Shown here in pieces: positions 56,327 to 64,000 of a stretch of DNA of 64,000 nucleotides. This stretch comes from DATBVX01 sp963724625. Its GTDB lineage: Bacteria; Pseudomonadota; Gammaproteobacteria; Steroidobacterales; Steroidobacteraceae. The position numbers and the translations under genes are program-made. The DNA lies in assembly GCA_963724625.1 (NCBI GenBank), contig CAVRVO010000013.1, positions 310,001 through 374,000 on the forward strand, given 5' to 3'. The notes beneath the pieces are model-generated. The model saw only the letters and a list, made by a program, of their open reading frames with translations, searched no databases and had not been told where the DNA came from. Every line of letters starts with the position of its first letter. Position 1 is the first letter of the stretch.

Positions 56327-57097
56327 ATGCGCCTGCTGATTTACAACATCCGTTACGCCACCGGAACCGGGCCGGCGTTTCACTTGCCCGTCCCTGGCGC
56401 CGGGTATCTGCGCAGCAGCCGGAAAGTGCTTGCTCGCATCACGCAATTCATCAAGTCGCGCGACCCGGACATCGTCGGACTGCTCGAGATCGATACCGGC
56501 TCGATTCGCACCGGGATGGTGAACCAGGCCGAATTCGTAGCGCGCTCGCTGGGGCACTACTCCTCATACCAGTGCAAATACGGAGCGACCTCGATCAACC
56601 AGCTGGTGCCGATCGTGCGCAAGCAGGGCAACGCGTTCCTGGCGGCGCCGCGCGTGCACGGCGAGCGCTTTCACTATTTCGACACCGGCATCAAGCGCCT
56701 GATCATCGAACTGGAGCTCGAGCAGGTCGCGGTGTTCCTGGTGCACTTGTCGCTGAAATTCCGCCACCGCCAGTACCAGCTCCGCTACCTGCACGAGCTG
56801 GTGGAGAAATCCACCAAGCCGGTGATCGTGGCCGGGGATTTCAACACCTTCTGGGGCGAGCACGAGATCTATCTCTTCATGCGGGCTTCGGGTCTGCGTA
56901 GCGCTAACGCGAACAGCAGCCCGTCTTTCCCCAGTCGCAGCCCGCGCAAGGAACTCGATTTCATCCTCTATAGCGACGGCATCCGGGTGACTCACTTCGA
57001 GGTTGCCGATGTACGCCTGTCTGACCACCGACCCCTGATCTGCGATTTCGAAATAACCGGGCTGGCGGGCGCGAGCGACCGATTGAAAGTAGGATGA
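56327..57097 (+). CDS. Endonuclease/exonuclease/phosphatase (EEP) family protein
   Basis: The 256-residue protein has the complete EEP active-site set: NIRYATG at the start, the metal-binding glutamate in GLLEIDTGS, FLVHLSLKF, the catalytic motif VAGDFNTFWGE, a KELDFILYS segment and the final LSDHRPLICDF. Members act on DNA, RNA, phospholipids or inositol phosphates, and the substrate is not clear. It is divergent from the TIR-like gene with an 82-base gap. Confidence 0.87.
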   Translation: MRLLIYNIRYATGTGPAFHLPVPGAGYLRSSRKVLARITQFIKSRDPDIVGLLEIDTGSIRTGMVNQAEFVARSLGHYSSYQCKYGATSINQLVPIVRKQGNAFLAAPRVHGERFHYFDTGIKRLIIELELEQVAVFLVHLSLKFRHRQYQLRYLHELVEKSTKPVIVAGDFNTFWGEHEIYLFMRASGLRSANANSSPSFPSRSPRKELDFILYSDGIRVTHFEVADVRLSDHRPLICDFEITGLAGASDRLKVG

Positions 57098-57130
57098 CGT
57101 TTCCGCCCCGTGGCACTCCGGGAGACGCCG

Positions 57131-59164
57131 ATGAGTCAAGCGAATCACTGGAGGATCGAGACGGACTCCGATCGCGTCGCGTTCCTCATCCTCGACCGTG
57201 CCGGCAGCTCAACCAATTCCTTGTCAGCGGATGTGACTCGCCAACTAGGTGAGCGCCTTGCCGAACTCGAGCGCACCAGGCCGTCGGCCGTGGTTGTGTG
57301 CTCTGGGAAAACCAATGGATTCGTGGCCGGCGCCGACATCAAAGAATTCACCGGGCTCACAACCCCAGAGCAGGCCTACGAGCTGATCCATGCCGGCCAG
57401 CGCGTCTTCGATCGGTTGGCGGTACTGCCCTGCCCCACGGTCGCAGCCATCAACGGCTTCGCTCTCGGTGGGGGTTTAGAACTTGCCCTCGCCTGTCGCT
57501 ATCGCGTCGCCAGCAACGACGGACGCGTGAGCCTTGGTTTGCCCGAGGTGCAACTTGGCATTCATCCTGGCTTCGGTGGCACCGTCCGCAGCGTGCAGAT
57601 CGTAGGCGTGCGCGAAGCCATGCGGCTGATGCTGACCGGTCGGCCGGTGAAGGCGGATGAGGGCTATCGACTCGGCCTCGTCGATCAACTCGTCCCGGTC
57701 GATGAATTGCGCGCGCGAGCAAAGGCCTTGGCATTGGCTGCCCCTTCGCCACGCAGCGCGGGGTGGCTGGATGTACTCCTGAACCTCGGGCCGGTGCGCC
57801 CGATGCTCGCCAGGCAATTGTTCAAGCAAGTGAGCGGGCGGGCTCGCCGGGAACACTATCCGGCGCCCTACGCCATCATTGAGCTCTGGGAACGCTACGG
57901 CGCGCGCGGTGCAAAAGCTTACGAAGCCGAGGCGCGCTCGATAGCAGCGCTGATGCTCACGCCGACAGCGCGCAATCTGGTGCGCGTCTTCATGCTGCAG
58001 GACCGCCTCAAATCCCTGGGGGGCAAGCCAGCCACCGACTTCAAGCATGTACATGTCGTGGGCGCCGGCGTCATGGGCGGTGATATCGCCGCCTGGTGCG
58101 TTTCGCGTGGCATGAGCGTTACGCTGCAGGATCGCGCGGAGCAATACGTGCGACCGGCACTGGAACGCGCACGGGAGTTTTTCGGCAAGAAACTGCCCGA
58201 TGCGAACGCGGCACAAGCAGCCGCCGCGCGGCTGCAGATGGATCTCGCCGGCGACGGTGCGGCCCGTGCCGATGTCGTGATCGAAGCCATTTTCGAGAAC
58301 GCCGATGCCAAGCGAGAACTGTATGCGAAGCTCGAGCCGCGTATGAAGCCGGGCGCAATTCTGGCCACGAACACTTCGAGCATCATGCTCGAGCAGTTGA
58401 ATGCGGACTTGCGCGATCCCGCCCGTCTCGTGGGCCTGCATTTCTTCAACCCCGTTGCCAAGATGCCCTTGGTCGAGATCATCGCGTCCAGGCAGACGCG
58501 CCCCGAAGTTGCGCAAGCGAGTGCAAGCTTTGCGCGCAAGCTGGACAAGCTTCCCTTGCCTTGTCGTAGTGCACCCGGATTCGTGGTGAACCGGATCCTG
58601 ATGCCTTATCTGAATGAAGCGATGTTCCTCGCGGAAGAAGGCGTGGCCTTGCGACACATCGACGCCGCAGCAGTGGACTTTGGCATGCCGATGGGCCCGA
58701 TCGAACTCGCCGACACAGTCGGTCTCGACGTATGCCTGCATGTCGGCAAGATCCTCGCCCAGGCATTCAATCGCAAAGCCCCTGCGCACCTGGAAGAGTT
58801 GGTCACCGCGAAACATCTCGGACGCAAGAGTGGGCGTGGCTTCTACGAGTGGCGCGATGGCAAGCCGATCAAACCCGTGAGGGATGGCCGTCCCGCGCCT
58901 TCCGACATCACCGATCGCATGATCCTGCCCATGCTGAATGAATCGGTTGCGTGCCTGCGTGAGCGCGTCGTCGACGAAGCTGATCTGCTCGATGCCGGCG
59001 TGATCTTCGGGACCGGGTTCGCGCCCTTTCGCGGTGGGCCGCTGAACTATGCACGCGCCCGCGGCCTCGATGCGATCGTGCGACGTCTTGCCGAGCTTGA
59101 ACGCGAGCACGGAGAGCGCTTCCATCCTGATTCGGGTTGGCAGACATTTGCCGTAAGTGTGTGA
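57131..59164 (+). CDS. fadJ: Fatty acid oxidation complex alpha subunit (enoyl-CoA hydratase / 3-hydroxyacyl-CoA dehydrogenase)
   Basis: The 677-residue fusion has an N-terminal crotonase domain (GFVAGADIKEF, NGFALGGGLELALACRYRVA, LGLPEVQLGIHPGFGGT) and a C-terminal hydroxyacyl-CoA dehydrogenase domain (VVGAGVMGGDIA, catalytic histidine in GLHFFNPVAKMPLVEI). It carries out two steps of beta-oxidation. Layout and size fit FadJ or a related single-gene type; no thiolase partner is adjacent. I chose the ATG giving MSQANHW, with GGGAG just upstream. Confidence 0.93.
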   Translation: MSQANHWRIETDSDRVAFLILDRAGSSTNSLSADVTRQLGERLAELERTRPSAVVVCSGKTNGFVAGADIKEFTGLTTPEQAYELIHAGQRVFDRLAVLPCPTVAAINGFALGGGLELALACRYRVASNDGRVSLGLPEVQLGIHPGFGGTVRSVQIVGVREAMRLMLTGRPVKADEGYRLGLVDQLVPVDELRARAKALALAAPSPRSAGWLDVLLNLGPVRPMLARQLFKQVSGRARREHYPAPYAIIELWERYGARGAKAYEAEARSIAALMLTPTARNLVRVFMLQDRLKSLGGKPATDFKHVHVVGAGVMGGDIAAWCVSRGMSVTLQDRAEQYVRPALERAREFFGKKLPDANAAQAAAARLQMDLAGDGAARADVVIEAIFENADAKRELYAKLEPRMKPGAILATNTSSIMLEQLNADLRDPARLVGLHFFNPVAKMPLVEIIASRQTRPEVAQASASFARKLDKLPLPCRSAPGFVVNRILMPYLNEAMFLAEEGVALRHIDAAAVDFGMPMGPIELADTVGLDVCLHVGKILAQAFNRKAPAHLEELVTAKHLGRKSGRGFYEWRDGKPIKPVRDGRPAPSDITDRMILPMLNESVACLRERVVDEADLLDAGVIFGTGFAPFRGGPLNYARARGLDAIVRRLAELEREHGERFHPDSGWQTFAVSV

Positions 59165-59267
59165 TCGTTAACGCTTCAGGCCCCGGTTTTGGCGGAGTCC
59201 TGTGCTAACATCCCGCGGCACCGCCACACTTTGAACACTCACGAAAGCGCAGGCAGCTGACCCTTGA

Positions 59268-60332
59268 ATGGATGAAAAGCCTCTAGATCTGGCCCTCCTC
59301 AAGCAGTTTTCACCTCTGGACGGTCTGAAGGCTGAGAACCTGCACGCGCTCGCGAAAAAGACTTCGCTGCGCGAGCTTGCAGAAGGGAAGCTCCTCTTCA
59401 AAGAAGGCGACACCGACAAGCGCACTTATTTCCTGGTAGCGGGAACCATCGAGGTCTTCGATAACGACGGAGTGCTCTCCACGTTGCGGGGCGGCACCCC
59501 TGCGGCACGCAATCCCATCACGCCGTCCCTGCCCCGCCGCTTCAACGCGCGCGCGGCGGATCCCGTACGTTACATCTCCATCGACAGCGATCTGCTCGAT
59601 GTGATGCTGACCTGGGATCAGACCGGCTCTTATGAGGTGAACGAGCTCGATGGCACGCCGGCGGGCAGCAGCGATGACTGGATGACGACACTACTGCAGA
59701 CCAAGGCCTTCCATCGCATACCGCCGGCGAACATCCAGGCGATCTTCATGCGTATGCAGCGGATCAATTGCCGCGCCGGCGATGTCGTCATCAAGCAGGG
59801 AGATGAAGGGGACTATTTCTACGCTATCGTAAGTGGTCGCTGCACCGTGACTCGTGAGACGCCTCTCAACAAGGAGGGCATCAAGCTCGCGGAGCTGGGG
59901 ATGGGTGACACGTTCGGCGAGGAAGCGCTCATTTCGGAAGCCAAGCGCAACGCCACCGTGACCATGCTCTCGGAAGGCACTTTGATGCGTCTCGGCAAGC
60001 AGGATTTCACCACGCTGCTGAATGAGCCGATGCTCCAATGGGTCGACTACGAGCAGGCGAAGCAGATCGTCGCGAAAGGCGGCAAGTGGCTGGACGTCCG
60101 ACTGCCGAGTGAATTCCAGAACATGCACATTGAAGAGGCGATCAACATCCCGCTGTACTTCATCCGCCTCAAGCTCAACGCGCTCGACAAAGCCGTGAGC
60201 TACGTTGTGTGCTGCGACACCGGGCGGCGCAGTTCGGCTGGCGCCTACATCCTGAGCGAGCGCGGCTTCGACGCGCACGTGCTCAAGGGTGGCCTGGGCG
60301 CAACCGATGTGGTGAAGCCCCGTCGGGGCTGA
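59268..60332 (+). CDS. Double cNMP-binding domain and rhodanese fusion protein
   Basis: The 354-residue protein has three parts. The first cyclic-nucleotide-binding domain (about 10-115) lacks the phosphate-binding cassette and looks degenerate. The second (about 145-255) keeps it as FGEEALISEAKRNATV. A rhodanese domain (about 265-350) ends the protein with active-site loop CDTGRRS. It has no membrane or DNA-binding part. Such fusions may link a nucleotide signal to sulfur or persulfide chemistry. It is flanked by fadJ and the convergent nhaA. Confidence 0.88.
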   Translation: MDEKPLDLALLKQFSPLDGLKAENLHALAKKTSLRELAEGKLLFKEGDTDKRTYFLVAGTIEVFDNDGVLSTLRGGTPAARNPITPSLPRRFNARAADPVRYISIDSDLLDVMLTWDQTGSYEVNELDGTPAGSSDDWMTTLLQTKAFHRIPPANIQAIFMRMQRINCRAGDVVIKQGDEGDYFYAIVSGRCTVTRETPLNKEGIKLAELGMGDTFGEEALISEAKRNATVTMLSEGTLMRLGKQDFTTLLNEPMLQWVDYEQAKQIVAKGGKWLDVRLPSEFQNMHIEEAINIPLYFIRLKLNALDKAVSYVVCCDTGRRSSAGAYILSERGFDAHVLKGGLGATDVVKPRRG

Positions 60333-60334
60333 AG

Positions 60335-61516
60335 CTAGAGCACCGCTGGCAGCGTCCAGCGCAGCCACAGGTATCCCACAACTGCGGACAACAGTGATCC
60401 GGCGATAATGCCGTGCCGGTCATCCACCATCGCGCCGGGTGCAAGCGACTCGAAGGCGAGCGAGCCGATGAACAGGCTCATGGTGAATCCCACCCCGCAC
60501 AGGAGCGCAACACCGTAGAGGTGAGGCCAGCGGACTTTGTCGGGCAGCCGCGCAGCGCCAACTACAATTACCAGCCCGGCGAACGCCATAACGCCCAATT
60601 GCTTGCCAACAAAGAGACCGGCCGCAATCCCCAGCGGCACCGGCTCGAGCAAGGTAGCCCAGTTCACACCGGCGAGGCTCACTCCGGCGTTGGCAAAGGC
60701 AAAGAGCGGCAGAATTCCAAATGCCACCCATGGATGAAGTGAGTGTTCGAGCGTGCGCAACGGCGATTCACCACCGGGCCCTTCGCCCCGCAGCGGGATG
60801 GCAAAAGCAGTCGCAACTCCGGCGAGTGTCGCGTGCACCCCTGATTTCAGCACACACACCCAGAGCACCACGCCAACCAGGAGATAGGCCGCGATGCGCC
60901 TCACTCCGGCCATGTTCAACAGAGTGAGTGCGCTCAAAGCGATGCCCGCGCAGAGCAACGCCGGCAGGGACAACTTGCTCGTATAAAAGATCGCGATGAG
61001 CACGATGGCGCCGAGGTCATCAAGCGTCGCGAGTGTCATGAGCAACACTTTCAATGCCAGTGGCACACGCGAGCCGAGCAATGCGAGGATCCCGAGCGCG
61101 AACGCGATGTCGGTCGCAGATGGAATCGCCCAGCCACGCATCGCAACACTGTTGCCGAGATTGAACGCGCAGTAAATCAGCACTGGAACCAGCATCCCGC
61201 CGATCCCGCCAGCCACGGGCAGCACGATCTGCGAGCGGTCCGAGAGCTCGCCTTCGAGGACTTGGCGCTTGAGCTCGAGTCCGACCAGCAGGAAGAACAC
61301 GGCCATCAGCCCGTCGTTGACCCACAGCAGAATTGGCTTGGCGAGGCCGAACGAGCCGACGCTCAGCTTCAACGGAATTTCCCAGAGGCCTACGTAGGTA
61401 CTCGCGAGCGGCGAATTGGCGGCCAGCACCGCCAGCGCGCCTGCGACCATCAGCAGGATGCCGCTGGCGGATTCAAGCTTGAGGAACTCGCGAATGGTGT
61501 CGAGCGGCGCAGCCAT
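60335..61516 (-). CDS. nhaA: Na+/H+ antiporter NhaA
   Basis: The 393-residue protein has about 12 membrane helices. The key acidic residues of NhaA are present: aspartates in SATDIAFALG and in the TLDDLGA motif that binds Na+ or H+. NhaA extrudes Na+ in exchange for protons. I chose the ATG giving MAAPLDTIREF. The start is 57 bases from the end of the pilZ gene on the same strand. Confidence 0.95.
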   Translation of the reverse strand: MAAPLDTIREFLKLESASGILLMVAGALAVLAANSPLASTYVGLWEIPLKLSVGSFGLAKPILLWVNDGLMAVFFLLVGLELKRQVLEGELSDRSQIVLPVAGGIGGMLVPVLIYCAFNLGNSVAMRGWAIPSATDIAFALGILALLGSRVPLALKVLLMTLATLDDLGAIVLIAIFYTSKLSLPALLCAGIALSALTLLNMAGVRRIAAYLLVGVVLWVCVLKSGVHATLAGVATAFAIPLRGEGPGGESPLRTLEHSLHPWVAFGILPLFAFANAGVSLAGVNWATLLEPVPLGIAAGLFVGKQLGVMAFAGLVIVVGAARLPDKVRWPHLYGVALLCGVGFTMSLFIGSLAFESLAPGAMVDDRHGIIAGSLLSAVVGYLWLRWTLPAVL

Positions 61517-61573
61517 GGAGCGCCAAGATAGCAAACGGGAGCATGAGCGGCCGCGCCGGCCGGCTCCGCCGGT

Positions 61574-61924
61574 TCACATCGTGTGAGTGGGTTTGTCGCC
61601 GCCCAGAGCGCCGGCGAGATAGTTCTCGATCTTCTTCTGTGTCTGGCCGCGGTCCTGATCACTGAACTGTACGCCGATGCCCGAAGTGCGCTTGCCCTGC
61701 GCGCCTTTCGGGGTCATCCAGATGACGCGCCCGGCCACGGGCAGCTTCTCGTCCTCGCCCATGAGATTGAGCAGCATGAAAACCTCGTCGCCGAGCCGGT
61801 AATTGCTGTTGGTGGGGATGAACAATCCACCATTGCGCACGAACGGCATGTAGGCGAGATACAGCGCGCTCTTGTCCTTGATGGTGAGCGTCAGCAGTCC
61901 GGGCTTGTTGAGAGGTTGGCGCAC
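61574..61924 (-). CDS. pilZ: Type IV pilus assembly protein PilZ
   Basis: The 116-residue single-domain protein matches the PilZ founder family, with TLTIKDKSALYLAYMPF, GGLFIPTNSNYRLGDEVFMLL and GIGVQFSD. Founder PilZ lacks the usual c-di-GMP-binding RxxxR motif, and none is seen here. It is needed for type IV pilus biogenesis. It follows holB, as in many gammaproteobacteria. GTG start. Confidence 0.93.
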   Translation of the reverse strand: MRQPLNKPGLLTLTIKDKSALYLAYMPFVRNGGLFIPTNSNYRLGDEVFMLLNLMGEDEKLPVAGRVIWMTPKGAQGKRTSGIGVQFSDQDRGQTQKKIENYLAGALGGDKPTHTM

Positions 61925-61949
61925 TTCGTCTGGTTCGGTGTTTCGCAGT

Positions 61950-62909
61950 TCAACTGGTCAATGCGGCCTGGGTATTCAACAACAGTTCCTCGGCCGCGAG
62001 CTGCACGTTCAGCGACGTGCTGAGTTCGAGCCTGAATGCCCGAACGCGATCCAGCAAGCCGTAGAGCGCGCGAATCTTGCGAATTCCGGGCAATGATTGC
62101 AAGTCTGTGGGCCGGAGGAACGCTTCGCGTAGCGACTTTGTGATCCAGGTCTCGATCCAGCCCAGCCGGGCGTCGATCGAGTCGCGCCACCAACGCTCCG
62201 CTGTCGCTGGTATATCGAGCGATCGTTCACGGAGTGCTGTGACTGCCGCTGTCATTTCTTGGTGCAGCTTTTCGAAGCCACTCGCCCTCAACTCCAGCGC
62301 CCGCAGTGGTGCCCCAGCGGCGAATTCGAGCAATTCGTTCCAATCGCCAACCGACGGATCTGCCGCCGCCAGCCATTCGAGCGCGACCTTACGAGAAGGT
62401 ATCGCCACCGTAATGCGCTGACAGCGACTCACAATGGTCGCAGGCAGTCGCGAGGGACGTTCCGCGATCAGGATCAGCAATCCCTCGGGCGGTGGCTCTT
62501 CGAGCGTCTTCAGCAGCGCATTTGCCGCGTTGGCGCTCATGAGGTCCGCGGGCGCGATGACGCCGACCTTGCGTCCACCACGATAGCTCTTGAGTGCGAA
62601 CACCTCGCACAGCTGGCGAATCTGGTCGACCTGCAGTTGCTTCGCATCCTCCGCGCGAGTCACCCAATGCAGGTCAGGATGGTTATTGGCGATGAACAAT
62701 CGACAAGAGACGCAGCTACCACAGGGCACGTCTTCAGGTGCCGCACAGAGGGCCAGTTGCGAGATCCAGCTGGCCAGTGATTCGGCCCCAACTCCCGGCG
62801 GTGCGTGGATCAGCAATGCGTGCGGAAGTCGCCCCTGCTGCAGCGACGTGTTGACGCGATGCTTCGCCGGGGCCAACCACGGCAGCGAAATGGGCACATT
62901 ATTATCCAT
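61950..62909 (-). CDS. holB: DNA polymerase III subunit delta'
   Basis: The 319-residue clamp-loader subunit has the AAA+ fold typical of delta'. A modified P-loop region (HAPPGVGAESLA) lacks the ATPase lysine, the zinc cysteines are in CAAPEDVPCGSCVSC, and NALLKTLEEPP is the sensor-like motif. The ATG giving MDNNVPISLPWL was chosen for normal length. The tmk gene lies 35 bases upstream in an AT-rich spacer. Confidence 0.92.
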   Translation of the reverse strand: MDNNVPISLPWLAPAKHRVNTSLQQGRLPHALLIHAPPGVGAESLASWISQLALCAAPEDVPCGSCVSCRLFIANNHPDLHWVTRAEDAKQLQVDQIRQLCEVFALKSYRGGRKVGVIAPADLMSANAANALLKTLEEPPPEGLLILIAERPSRLPATIVSRCQRITVAIPSRKVALEWLAAADPSVGDWNELLEFAAGAPLRALELRASGFEKLHQEMTAAVTALRERSLDIPATAERWWRDSIDARLGWIETWITKSLREAFLRPTDLQSLPGIRKIRALYGLLDRVRAFRLELSTSLNVQLAAEELLLNTQAALTS

Positions 62910-62944
62910 TACTATCATCCAGTTATTCATATTACATGAAACTA

Positions 62945-63577
62945 TCATGAGGTTGGTAGTCGCCCCACGTGCCGCTGGATCGCCACCGCCACATCTTCGA
63001 TTGGTTGGTTTCCATCCACGACCTTGATGCGCTGGGGCTCCGCTCGCGCACGTGCCAAAAAGCATTCGCGCACCCGCGTGAAGAACTCCTCCTGTTCATG
63101 CTCGAACCGATCGCGCACGGCTTCGCCACGACGCGCCTGCGCGCGTCGCAGGCCCAGAGCCACGGGCACATCGATGAGGAGTGTCAGGTCCGGCTCCAAG
63201 TCACCCTGCACCTGCGACTGGAGGTTACGAATGTGTTCATGCGCAATGCCGCGTCCTGCTCCCTGGTACGCGAAACTCGCATCCGTGAACCGATCGCACA
63301 GCACCCACTGACCGCTCTCCAGTCTAGGACGAATCAGATTGGCGACATGGGTCGCGCGCGCGGCGAACATCAGCAGTAGCTCGCATTCGGCCGGGACCTT
63401 CTCGCTCGAGGCCGTAAGTACCAGCTCGCGGATGCGCTCGGCTAGTGGTGTACCGCCCGGCTCGCGGGTAGCCGTTACGGCGATCCCTCGCGCTTCAAGC
63501 CACACCTTGAGCAACGGAATCTGCGTGGACTTGCCACAGCCCTCGATCCCCTCCAGCGTGATGAATCTGCCTCGCAT
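62945..63577 (-). CDS. tmk: Thymidylate kinase
   Basis: The 210-residue enzyme phosphorylates dTMP to dTDP. It has the P-loop EGIEGCGKST (about 9-18), the DRX motif DRFTDAS and a LID region around ARRGEAVRDRFEHE. The order mltG, tmk, holB, pilZ is that of many gammaproteobacteria. Confidence 0.96.
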   Translation of the reverse strand: MRGRFITLEGIEGCGKSTQIPLLKVWLEARGIAVTATREPGGTPLAERIRELVLTASSEKVPAECELLLMFAARATHVANLIRPRLESGQWVLCDRFTDASFAYQGAGRGIAHEHIRNLQSQVQGDLEPDLTLLIDVPVALGLRRAQARRGEAVRDRFEHEQEEFFTRVRECFLARARAEPQRIKVVDGNQPIEDVAVAIQRHVGRLPTS

Positions 63578-63584
63578 GATCTGC

Positions 63585-64000
63585 CTATGGTGCGTGGGCG
63601 CGGCTGCGGATGCGCGCCAGGTAACGTTTCACAGCCGCGTCATGCTCCGCGAGCGTCTTGGAAAAGTAGTGGCTCCCATCGGGTTCACCGGTCGCGACGA
63701 AGAATAGCGCACCCGTGTCATCCGGTTGGGTGGCAGCTTGCAGCGCTCCGGCACCGGGCAGCGCTATCGGAGTCGGTGGCAATCCTGCCCTCGTGTAGGT
63801 GTTGTACGCAGTATCGGCGTGCAGGTCGCGCGTACGGATGTCACCTGCGTACGACTCCCCAAGTCCGTAGATCACCGTAGGATCGGACTGCAGCCGCATT
63901 CCCAGCTGCAACCGCCGGACGAAGACGCCCGCGATGCGTTGCCGTTCCGTTGGGAGCGCCGACTCCTTTTCCACCATCGATGCCAGGATCAATGCCTGGT
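63585..64000 (-). CDS. mltG: Endolytic murein transglycosylase MltG (C-terminal part)
   Basis: The gene enters from the right end of the window and only its C-terminal 138 or so residues are seen. The YceG/MltG pattern is clear: LASMVEKESAL with the catalytic glutamate, RLQLGMRLQSDPTVIYGLG, YNTYTRAGLPPTPIALPG and YFSKTLAEHDAAVKRYL. MltG cuts nascent glycan strands in the inner membrane. The 5' end is off the window. Confidence 0.92.
   Translation of the reverse strand, partial: QALILASMVEKESALPTERQRIAGVFVRRLQLGMRLQSDPTVIYGLGESYAGDIRTRDLHADTAYNTYTRAGLPPTPIALPGAGALQAATQPDDTGALFFVATGEPDGSHYFSKTLAEHDAAVKRYLARIRSRAHAP

Overview
The window is 64 kb of GC-rich, gene-dense bacterial chromosome with no plasmid, prophage, insertion sequence or CRISPR array. 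Gene order points to a gammaproteobacterium: a ccmABCDEFGHI cytochrome c maturation operon, mltG-tmk-holB-pilZ, uvrC-pgsA followed by tRNA-Gly, tRNA-Cys and tRNA-Leu, purB and mnmA with a nudJ-like gene, and a XerCD dif-like site whose core is identical to that of Escherichia coli. A high-GC relative of Xanthomonadales, Nevskiales or Steroidobacteraceae is my guess only; nothing here fixes the family.

Layout. 0-5.3 kb: end of an EAL phosphodiesterase gene, lemA with an M48 membrane protease, and an ABC-2 exporter. 5.4-11.5 kb: six genes joined by 4-base overlaps or direct abutment (fadH, YgjP-like protease, cupin, kynA, class I DAHP synthase, EamA exporter). 11.5-19.1 kb, minus strand: HAD phosphatase, aconitase acnA with a broken frame, mnmA, a Nudix gene, a PLD-like gene, a GNAT gene and purB. 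19.2-25.3 kb: fumC, CoA-type Nudix hydrolase, mazG, then a glycine-zipper protein, a PepSY protein and a PhoP/PhoQ-like two-component system. 25.3-30.4 kb: a large inverted repeat, slipin/NfeD, and two lysine-catabolism genes (saccharopine dehydrogenase and aminoadipate-semialdehyde dehydrogenase).

30.5-41 kb: class II DAHP synthase, rluE, the glyoxylate-bypass genes aceB (frameshifted) and aceA, icd, uvrC, pgsA and three tRNA genes that form one run in E. coli but are split here, with tRNA-Leu inverted. 41-47.7 kb: ccmA to ccmI; ccmI carries two compensating frame breaks. 47.7-53.4 kb: an accessory catabolic-looking set (MaoC-type hydratase, 2-hydroxyacid dehydrogenase, O-methyltransferase, NTF2-like protein, DUF1932 dehydrogenase, AAHS-type MFS transporter). 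53.4-57.1 kb: an SRPBCC protein, the dif-like site, an apparently N-terminally truncated hybrid histidine kinase, an AT-rich gap, a small unknown gene, a TIR-like protein and a divergent EEP-family hydrolase. 57.1-64 kb: a FadJ-type beta-oxidation protein, a double cNMP-binding/rhodanese fusion, nhaA, and pilZ, holB, tmk and mltG (cut by the window end).

Most of the window is core metabolism: acnA, aceB, aceA, icd and fumC together cover much of the TCA cycle and glyoxylate bypass, fed by fatty acids (fadH, fadJ-like) and amino acids (kynA, lysine genes). The main points for follow-up are the dif-like site and the rearranged ground beside it, the split tRNA cluster, a probable autoregulatory direct repeat upstream of the two-component operon, and five single-base frame breaks in three conserved genes, which are more likely sequence errors than true pseudogenes.
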